DNA of 32,176 nt from Gammaproteobacteria bacterium (GTDB lineage: Bacteria > Pseudomonadota > Gammaproteobacteria > Steroidobacterales > Woeseiaceae): contig JAOTUU010000015.1 of the NCBI GenBank assembly GCA_029863705.1, positions 1-32,176 of the forward strand, written 5' to 3'. The notes under the pieces were generated by a model, which saw only the letters and a list, made by a program, of their open reading frames with translations, did no database searches and was not told where the DNA came from. The translations under genes were made by a program, and so were the position numbers. Positions 1-6,308 of this stretch are shown piece after piece; the stretch's first letter is position 1, and each line of letters starts with the position of its first letter.

Positions 1-51
1 GAGGACTGGTATCGCTTAATTGAGGCCCGCAACGGACAGCCGGTACCCTGA
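1..51 (+). CDS. C-terminal end of an unidentified gene (partial)
   Basis: The first 48 bases read as an open frame, EDWYRLIEARNGQPVP, closed by TGA at 49-51. The upstream part lies outside the window. The composition looks protein-like, and a plus-strand gene would converge on the amylase gene ending at base 62. Sixteen codons are too few to name a family, and a chance open frame of this length is possible. A transporter, regulator or glycosidase of the same utilisation locus would fit the position, but that is only a guess from context. Confidence 0.35.
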   Translation, partial: EDWYRLIEARNGQPVP

Positions 52-61
52 TACGGAGTAA

Positions 62-2056
62 CTACGGTGTGGCGTGGTACACAGTGGCCGTTCGAAGAGG
101 CACCGTTATCGCGACGACGCCGGAAGCGTCAGCAGCAATAGTGCCACTGCCACCGAGCACGATATCGAAATCCGCATTCGGACATGAGGTCATCGCGGAT
201 ACTGGCTGATCTTGACTGCTGTAATTGATCGCAATCACGGCACATGCGCTGGCCGAATTGCGTGCAAACAGCAGCACTGGATCGCCACCTTGGGTCTGCA
301 CGTCCAGGTTGCCTGCACCAATCACAGGATAGTTGTTTCTCAAGGTCATCAGTTCGCTGTAGTAGGCCAACAAAGATGTTCCATCGGCGGATTCAAGTTC
401 GACGTTCTGCGTCGTTGAATTCGCCGACAGTTCACGAAACGGCATGACTGCCGAAAACCCGGCATTGTTCGGGTCGCTCGTCCAGCTCATGGGCGTGCGC
501 AGCGCAGCGTCGCCGGATAAGCCTGCCGCGCCCGCCAATCCGATTTCTTCTCCGTAATAGGTGAACGGTGTACGCGCCGCCAACAGGTAGCTGGCCGCGG
601 CGAGCTTGTATTGCTCCTGGTTACCGTTGAGTTGGTTCCAGATGCGGTCACCAGCAAAACTATCGTGATTCGAAAGAATCAACGGCATGTAATCTGTGCG
701 CGCGAGCTCGAGCTGATCGACGAAGTTGGAATCCACGGTACTGTTTCTGGCCGAATTCAATATCGCGCCGGGCACCTGGAAGGCGAATGCGCGCCCGCAG
801 GATGTGGCTGCAGCATAGTCAGCCGGTGACGCAGGGGCCTCGCAAACGAGGTAGCGCTTGTTGTAGCTGTTGATGAGAGTCTGCAACTCTCCGAGTAGCG
901 TGTGGTTCTCCGGCGCATCCTCCCACTCACCCGAACCGTTCTCAAACAGTACGCTAACAGCATCAAAGCGGAACCCGTCGACGCCCTTGTTAAGCCAGAA
1001 GCGAAGATTGTCCTTGTGAAACTCCACAACTTCAGAGTTGCGCAAATTAAAATCGGGCATCAGCGGAGAAAAAATTCCGTAGTACCAGCCGTTGCCATTG
1101 TTTCGCCAAGGGTCGCCGGCAAAAGTGTTCCAGCCCGAAGGTTGATTCACTTCCCAGACATACCAGTCACGCTTGTCGTTTGCCGACGATGTCGACGCGT
1201 CCAGAAACAAGGGATTAGTGCTCGCTGAATGGTTGATCACGTAGTCGATAATGACCGCGATACCGCGATTGTGTGCTTCGGTCAGCAGTAGTTCGAAGTC
1301 CGTCATCGTGCCATATTGCTGTTCGATCGCACGATAATCCTCGACAGCGTAACCGTGATCGTTATCGGCACTTTCGGTAACCGGCATCAGCCAGATTCCG
1401 TTCACTCCAAGCCCGGCAAGATAGTCCAGCCGCGAAATCAATCCCTGGATATCACCGGCGCCGTCACCGTCGGAGTCCTGGTAGCCGCGAACATAGATCT
1501 CGATAAAGCCCGCGTAGTCCGCCCAATCGGCCGGCAAACCGCTGTCCACATCGTTACTAACGACGCTCGATAGATCCAGGTTAACGGACGCATTTCCGAG
1601 CGCGTTCAATGCCGCCAATGCGTCCGCCTCGTTGTCAAACAGGGTTCCAATGGTGCCATTTAGTGACGCGACTGTATCCTGTACGACCCAGGCTCCGGCC
1701 GCAAAGTCTTGCGGCACAAGTGTAAGATCGTAGATCGGACTCTTGAGATCGCCGTTGTGCGCGATGAGATTCAGATTACCCGCTCGGTTGGTAATCGGAA
1801 TCTCGAATATCGCGGCTCCGTTCTCTACACGATTGAAAGAGCGCGGCGAGTTCCACGTCGTGGCTACGCTTGCATCGATCGCGCTGCCCCAAAGGTGCAG
1901 CCCCCAGCCGCTGTAAGCAGGTTCCACACGCAGATAGTTAATCGTAATCGTGCTGGCTGGAGGCGGCGGTGGCGGCGTCGATTTGCTCCCACCGCCGCCG
2001 CAGGCCTGCAGCGACAACACGAAGCAAATTAATGCCGCTATTCGGTTTGTTGACAC
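62..2056 (-). CDS. GH13 alpha-amylase family lipoprotein with N-terminal CBM41/PUD-like module
   Basis: Predicted endo-acting alpha-glucan hydrolase (or related GH13 transglycosidase) attached to the envelope. Residues 1-19 form a lipoprotein signal ending in LSLQAC, followed by a Gly/Ser and poly-Pro linker. Residues about 37-125 resemble the pullulanase-associated CBM41/PUD module (YSGWGLHLWG motif), which binds alpha-glucans. The GH13 barrel follows from about residue 185. Its catalytic set is complete: nucleophile D365 in GFRFDAV, acid/base E406 in YLVCEAP, and D465 in the SNHD motif. A beta-sandwich-like C-terminal region closes the 664 residues. The start is GTG at 2056, with GGAG about 7 bases upstream, and it overlaps the end of the preceding esterase gene by 19 bases, implying translational coupling. 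It is the last gene of the halogenase-GH43-esterase-amylase series. The exact product (maltose, maltodextrin or other) cannot be read from sequence. Confidence 0.9.
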   Translation of the reverse strand: MSTNRIAALICFVLSLQACGGGGSKSTPPPPPPASTITINYLRVEPAYSGWGLHLWGSAIDASVATTWNSPRSFNRVENGAAIFEIPITNRAGNLNLIAHNGDLKSPIYDLTLVPQDFAAGAWVVQDTVASLNGTIGTLFDNEADALAALNALGNASVNLDLSSVVSNDVDSGLPADWADYAGFIEIYVRGYQDSDGDGAGDIQGLISRLDYLAGLGVNGIWLMPVTESADNDHGYAVEDYRAIEQQYGTMTDFELLLTEAHNRGIAVIIDYVINHSASTNPLFLDASTSSANDKRDWYVWEVNQPSGWNTFAGDPWRNNGNGWYYGIFSPLMPDFNLRNSEVVEFHKDNLRFWLNKGVDGFRFDAVSVLFENGSGEWEDAPENHTLLGELQTLINSYNKRYLVCEAPASPADYAAATSCGRAFAFQVPGAILNSARNSTVDSNFVDQLELARTDYMPLILSNHDSFAGDRIWNQLNGNQEQYKLAAASYLLAARTPFTYYGEEIGLAGAAGLSGDAALRTPMSWTSDPNNAGFSAVMPFRELSANSTTQNVELESADGTSLLAYYSELMTLRNNYPVIGAGNLDVQTQGGDPVLLFARNSASACAVIAINYSSQDQPVSAMTSCPNADFDIVLGGSGTIAADASGVVAITVPLRTATVYHATP

Positions 2057-2970
2057 TCGTGCTCCAGGTCTTTCATCGCCTCGGCAAACGCTGTGCCGAG
2101 ACGCACGAAACCCTCCGTGTCGTAGTGCCAGGCATCGCTCGAGTGCGTCAGGTCGTCGGTCACCGTGACATAGGTGGCGCAGGCATCGTCGTCCACGTAC
2201 GCTTGCTGGGCCTGCTGTACAGTTTCGATGTAATCCATGACGGAGCCGTCCTCTGCCATCCCAGAATCCGTGATCTTGCCGATGACCACAGGCAGGTCAT
2301 CAATGCGCAGCGCGGCTCGAAGCAAATTCATCAACCGCTCCAGGTTCGCCCGGTAATCATCGGCGGCCGCCTGACTGTCATAGGCATCCGCCTCGCCCTG
2401 CATCCAGACAATGCCGGCTGGAACCAGTCGATCGGCAACCCCGTCGCCGTCTATGTCCGTATGTGCCAGCGCGTTGCGCATTGTCGTCAATGCGTGGTCG
2501 TACTGGTTGATGCCAGCACCGTCGGAGAAGTCGGGGTGCCAGTTACCGTAACCAACGCCAATTGCCAGCCCCGAACCGCCTAGCGCGTACTTGATAATGG
2601 CGATTTTCGAGCCGGGCGCGAGATCCGCTATCGTCCGGCCGAACAACAACTCGGGGCCGAATCGATTCGATAGCTGATTGGTCTCGCCATCTGTCTTGAA
2701 CCCGGTGCCATGACCAGGCTGCAGTTGCTGCCAGATACCAACGCCACCATTCGTTTCATTGTCGAGCGCCATTTGTCCGGTGAAAATCATTACGTCCTGA
2801 GACGTATGCGTCGCGTCCTTCGGCAGTTGGTCGACGTAACCGAAACCTTCCATATTCGACTGGCCGCCCAGGTAGTACAACTTGTACTCCGCGGCGTTCG
2901 CGGTGGAGATAACGCTCCCTGCAAGCGCTAACGTCGTGAGCACTGCATAGCCGATATTACTGAGCTTCAT
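2038..2970 (-). CDS. Secreted SASA/CE6-like carbohydrate esterase (sialate O-acetylesterase family)
   Basis: Predicted exported SGNH-type esterase removing acetyl groups from a glycan. Residues 1-27 form a Sec signal peptide with cleavage near ANA|AEY. The nucleophile is S38 in the GQSNM block, the WMQGE block gives E193, and D279-A-W-H282 supplies the DxxH dyad near the C-terminus. All the catalytic blocks of the SASA (PF03629) family are therefore present in 310 residues. The ATG at 2970 is preceded by AGAGAGG at good spacing; an open frame extends to 3069 but has no comparable ribosome site. The gene starts inside the last codons of the GH43 gene (14-base overlap) and its end overlaps the amylase start. 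Members act on acetyl-xylan or sialic acids. The GH43 neighbour favours a plant or algal hemicellulose, but specificity is not visible. Confidence 0.85.
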   Translation of the reverse strand: MKLSNIGYAVLTTLALAGSVISTANAAEYKLYYLGGQSNMEGFGYVDQLPKDATHTSQDVMIFTGQMALDNETNGGVGIWQQLQPGHGTGFKTDGETNQLSNRFGPELLFGRTIADLAPGSKIAIIKYALGGSGLAIGVGYGNWHPDFSDGAGINQYDHALTTMRNALAHTDIDGDGVADRLVPAGIVWMQGEADAYDSQAAADDYRANLERLMNLLRAALRIDDLPVVIGKITDSGMAEDGSVMDYIETVQQAQQAYVDDDACATYVTVTDDLTHSSDAWHYDTEGFVRLGTAFAEAMKDLEHECQQTE

Positions 2971-4690
2971 TTTGCCTCTCTTGCCGGTAATACCAGTCAT
3001 CTCTGGTCCCCGCGTTTGAATTGAGATTGAATGACTCGAAATCCGCATAATTATCAGACACCATCCCATTCGCAGAGGCGTACAAGCCGACGTAGACGCC
3101 CGTATAGTTGTAGCCCCTCAGGAAATAAGGAGAAAGCGCCGTACCGTCCACGCTTTCACCTATTTCATGCCAGTTTTCACCGTCTGTGGAGTAGTAAAAA
3201 CCGTAGTCAAGGTAGGTTCCCGCAACCTTGAGGTACACGGTATCGCCATCGACAGGCTGCTTGGCCAATAGCGTAACGTCCCCGTACAGAGATTGTGAGA
3301 GTCGCAGATGATTACCAGCATCACTCGAGGCCATTGTCAGCATAAATGCTGACTTGTCATTTTGAATGACGATCAGGCCGGCCTCTTCGTCGGTCGACGG
3401 ACCAAACGTCATCTCGGTAGCCGCATCAAATTCGAACTGCCGCTGTCGTAAACCGACAAAGCTGTACTGCGCTTGCTCAGCGACAGCACCCGGCTGCAAA
3501 TACAATCTCAGCGACCCTTCGTTATCAGTCAGGCTGTGGAAAACCTGCGTCGGCGCGCGCCGGAAATTCCATTCAAGTCCAAGTGTCGGCTTCTCGAAGT
3601 CATCGATGAATTTCCCGAATTCCTGTTGCGAGGTATCTGCGAACGGCACCGGGTAATGAAGTTCTATTCGCCCGGTTTTCGGACTGAACACCGGAAATGT
3701 CAGCTTCTCCTCTTTCCACCAGTAGTGTTCGGTCTCCCAGACCACCGGCAACAGGAATGTCTCTCTGCCAAGGATGCCGTGCCTGCCATCGACCAACCTC
3801 CAACCGAGTGCGACCGCATACCAACGACCATCCTGAAGTTCAACGAGATCGGCATGACCAACGCCGGTTATCGGAAAGTCGTAACTCAGTTGCCGGTGGG
3901 TCAGAACCGGATTGCGGGGATTATTCTGGTAGGGACCCGTGATGTTCTCGCTAATCGCAACGGCCAACGCGTGTTCGTAGGCTGTACCGCCTTCCGAAAT
4001 CAACAGGTAGTAATAGCCGTCCTTCTTATAGATGTGCGGACCTTCGGCCCACACGCCACCACAACAACCGCGCCACAGGTAGTGCCGCTCGCCGATCAGC
4101 CCCATGCTGTCGAGGTCGAGTTCCTGCAACCATATTTCAGCTTGCCCATCGAACTCCGGATCGGGCGGCATGTGGTTGCCGACATACCAGGCCCGACCAT
4201 CGTCGTCGAAGAACAGCGATGGATCGATTCCCGGCGCACCTTCGATTACATGCGGCGCAGACCAGGGTCCTCGCGGGTCATTGGCAGTGACGATGAAGTT
4301 CACCATGTTTCCCGCAACGTTGTTCGTGGTGATGATGTAGAACAGACGATCATGGTGTCGAATCGTCGACGCGTGGATTCCATCACTCGACTTGATGCCA
4401 CTTAGCTCGGCCTGTGTCGGCTCGTGAATGGCATAACTGATCAATTCCCAGTTGACCAGATCCCGGCTGTGGTAAACAGGAATCCCCGGAAAATACTCGA
4501 ATGTAGAGTTAATCAGGTAAAAGTCTTCATCCACACGGACAATAGACGGATCCGGTGCAAAGCCAGGAATGATCGGATTGCTGAATGTCGGTACAGAAGG
4601 CTCGTCATGCTCGTCGGCGTCCTGCGCACACCCGGCCACCAGGAGAAAGGCGACGCAAATCAGCGTAAATTGAGGACGCAAGCAGATCAT
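2957..4690 (-). CDS. GH43 family lipoprotein (beta-xylosidase / arabinofuranosidase type)
   Basis: Predicted five-bladed beta-propeller glycosidase releasing xylose or arabinose from oligosaccharides, anchored as a lipoprotein (signal ending LLVAGC, then an acidic linker). Counting from TTG at 4696, the inverting catalytic triad is D49 in FAPDPS (base), D158 in GIDPSLF (pKa modulator) and E218 in WAEGPH (acid). The segment NPIIPGFAPDPSIVR and the following EYFPG..V.HS.DLVNW are typical of the XynB-like GH43 group. Residues from about 365 to 560 look like the C-terminal GH43_C2 beta-sandwich. ATG at 4690 is chosen because an AAGG lies about 10 bases upstream. An in-frame TTG at 4696 that overlaps the halogenase stop is an alternative adding two residues. 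A GH43 enzyme next to a starch-type amylase is an unusual substrate mix. Confidence 0.9.
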   Translation of the reverse strand: MICLRPQFTLICVAFLLVAGCAQDADEHDEPSVPTFSNPIIPGFAPDPSIVRVDEDFYLINSTFEYFPGIPVYHSRDLVNWELISYAIHEPTQAELSGIKSSDGIHASTIRHHDRLFYIITTNNVAGNMVNFIVTANDPRGPWSAPHVIEGAPGIDPSLFFDDDGRAWYVGNHMPPDPEFDGQAEIWLQELDLDSMGLIGERHYLWRGCCGGVWAEGPHIYKKDGYYYLLISEGGTAYEHALAVAISENITGPYQNNPRNPVLTHRQLSYDFPITGVGHADLVELQDGRWYAVALGWRLVDGRHGILGRETFLLPVVWETEHYWWKEEKLTFPVFSPKTGRIELHYPVPFADTSQQEFGKFIDDFEKPTLGLEWNFRRAPTQVFHSLTDNEGSLRLYLQPGAVAEQAQYSFVGLRQRQFEFDAATEMTFGPSTDEEAGLIVIQNDKSAFMLTMASSDAGNHLRLSQSLYGDVTLLAKQPVDGDTVYLKVAGTYLDYGFYYSTDGENWHEIGESVDGTALSPYFLRGYNYTGVYVGLYASANGMVSDNYADFESFNLNSNAGTRDDWYYRQERQNEAQ

Positions 4691-4692
4691 CT

Positions 4693-6186
4693 TCAACTTG
4701 CCTTACAGAACATCTCCAGAAAGTCGTCGTGACTGGGGATTTTCGGCATTGGCTGCAACTTGGTCTTCTTCGTGTTTTCCAGCTTTTGCTTGAGCTGTTC
4801 CTCCGTCAGGGTATCGGCAAGCGGATGATAATCCTGGGGCATGATTCCCTGCCCCAACATGACCTGAAGCCACGAGGACTCGAGGAAAATATCCATGTTG
4901 TCCTTTGTCAGCGTCCCGGTTGCCCTGAACAAATCCATCTTCTCGGTAATGCGCTCTGGCACAGCCATATCGCGTACACCACGCCAAAACTCACTGTCGT
5001 CTCGCTCAGTTAGGTGGTAGTGCAAGATGATGAAGTCCCGAATGTATTCGAATTCGTATTGTGATTGCCGGTTATATTCGTCCATCAGTTGCGTTGTGAC
5101 GCCGGCGTGCGGGAACAGCGTAATCAGCCGCACGATGGCAGACTGAATCAGGTGAATACTCGTCGACTCGAGAGGCTCGAGGAAGCCGCTCGACAAACCA
5201 ACGGCCACGACATTTCGATTCCATTGCTTGCTCGTACGCCCGGTTCTAAAGGGAATGATCTTCGGCTCGGCTATTGCTTTTGAGTCCAGGTTATTCAGCA
5301 AAATATCGGCCGCCTCGTCATCACTGTAGTGCTGGCTACTGTAGACCAGGCCGTTGCCATTGCGATGTTGCAGGGGAATTCGCCATTGCCAACCCGCCGA
5401 ATGCGCAATGGACCGGGTGTATGGCAAAGTCTCCTGGAACCGGTCGGAAGGCACTGCCATGGCACGGTCACAAGGTAGCCAGTGACCCCAGTCCTCATAG
5501 CCCGTATCCAGCGCCTGGCCAATGAGCAGACCCCGGGTACCGGAACAGTCAACAAAGAAATCGCCAGAGATCTCCGTGCCGTCTTTCAACGTCAGGGTCT
5601 CAACATAGCCGCTTTCGGCATGGACGTGGACCTGTTCAATCATGCCTTCTGTACGTTTGACCCCGAGTTTTTCGCTGTACTTCCTTAGATATTGGCCATA
5701 CAGCGAAGCGTCAAAGTGATACGCGTATTGCATTTCCCAGACCGGATCGTTGACCTGCAATTTGGCGAATTTGCCGGCCTCGGCACAAAGGTAATTCAGG
5801 TCATAGTCCCAAAGGTTCGACTCGTATCCTGCTTGCTGGGCGCGAACCCAGAAATGATGAAAATGGCAGAATGCCTGGCTTCGCCCCGGCGCACCGAAGG
5901 TGTGGAAGTACTTTTCACCCTGGACTCGCCAGTTTTCGAATTGAATCCCAAGCTTGATCGTCGCCTTCGTTTCACGAAGAAATTCAGCTTCATCAAGCCC
6001 GAGTACGTTGTTGGCTAACTGGATGGGTGGGATGGTCGCCTCGCCGACGCCAATGATGCCGATATCTTCCGATTCAACGAGTTCGATATCCAGTTGGTCC
6101 GCATACAGCCGCTTGAGTAGTGCAGCAGACATCCAGCCGGCTGTGCCGCCACCAACGATCACGACTTTCCTTATCTTGTCCTTCAT
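4693..6186 (-). CDS. Flavin-dependent 'tryptophan halogenase' family protein
   Basis: A 497-residue FAD-dependent enzyme of the tryptophan-halogenase family (PF04820). The FAD-binding GGGTAGW motif is at residues 12-18. A lysine at 78 (ATIKLGIQF) sits where halogenases hold the catalytic Lys that forms the haloamine or guides HOCl. The WQWRIP block at 266-271 is the family WxWxIP motif, and EPLEST at 337-342 carries the conserved glutamate. By sequence it could be catalytically active. ATG at 6186 has GAGGGT upstream. It heads the downstream part of the locus, its stop touching the GH43 start. Homologues commonly sit beside TonB receptors in sugar-utilisation loci of Caulobacter and Xanthomonas relatives, but their substrate is not established to my knowledge. 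Halogenation of free tryptophan is not implied by the context; modification of a glycan, aromatic side group or protein is possible. Confidence 0.88.
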   Translation of the reverse strand: MKDKIRKVVIVGGGTAGWMSAALLKRLYADQLDIELVESEDIGIIGVGEATIPPIQLANNVLGLDEAEFLRETKATIKLGIQFENWRVQGEKYFHTFGAPGRSQAFCHFHHFWVRAQQAGYESNLWDYDLNYLCAEAGKFAKLQVNDPVWEMQYAYHFDASLYGQYLRKYSEKLGVKRTEGMIEQVHVHAESGYVETLTLKDGTEISGDFFVDCSGTRGLLIGQALDTGYEDWGHWLPCDRAMAVPSDRFQETLPYTRSIAHSAGWQWRIPLQHRNGNGLVYSSQHYSDDEAADILLNNLDSKAIAEPKIIPFRTGRTSKQWNRNVVAVGLSSGFLEPLESTSIHLIQSAIVRLITLFPHAGVTTQLMDEYNRQSQYEFEYIRDFIILHYHLTERDDSEFWRGVRDMAVPERITEKMDLFRATGTLTKDNMDIFLESSWLQVMLGQGIMPQDYHPLADTLTEEQLKQKLENTKKTKLQPMPKIPSHDDFLEMFCKAS

Positions 6187-6228
6187 TTGACCCTCACCCT
6201 CTGTGCGTACAGCGAAGACGATCGAGCA

Positions 6229-6257
6229 ATTTTATCAGGCCTTTGATTTTTGCATAA
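6229..6257 (-). promoter_or_regulatory. Possible promoter for the halogenase-GH43-esterase-amylase genes
   Basis: On the minus strand TTATGC (6252-6257) and TAAAAT (6229-6234) are separated by 17 bases, upstream of the halogenase ATG at 6186. The -10 is good and the -35 is weak. It lies just beyond the receptor terminator, where a separate promoter would be useful, but read-through from the receptor is the alternative. Confidence 0.3.
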
Positions 6258-6288
6258 AAAAACCCTGCCAGCAGAACTGGCAGGGTTT
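6256..6288 (-). terminator. Rho-independent terminator after the TonB receptor gene
   Basis: A 12-base perfect stem (aaaccctgccag / ctggcagggttt) closes a 5-base loop. Read on the minus strand it runs straight into seven T residues, the classic intrinsic terminator. It begins about 20 bases after the receptor stop codon and precedes the halogenase gene, so it should reduce transcription from receptor into the enzyme genes. Confidence 0.88.
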
Positions 6289-6308
6289 CTGGCTAAAGCC
6301 ATGCGAGC

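Noticed and set aside
1960-2020. GGCGGCGGTGGCGGC-type repeat as a regulatory or structural element
   Set aside because: It encodes the poly-Pro and Gly linker behind the amylase lipobox, which explains it.
3473-4405. 310-codon open frame antisense to the GH43 gene
   Set aside because: Shadow frame of a gene with all its catalytic motifs; the translated sequence has no domain.
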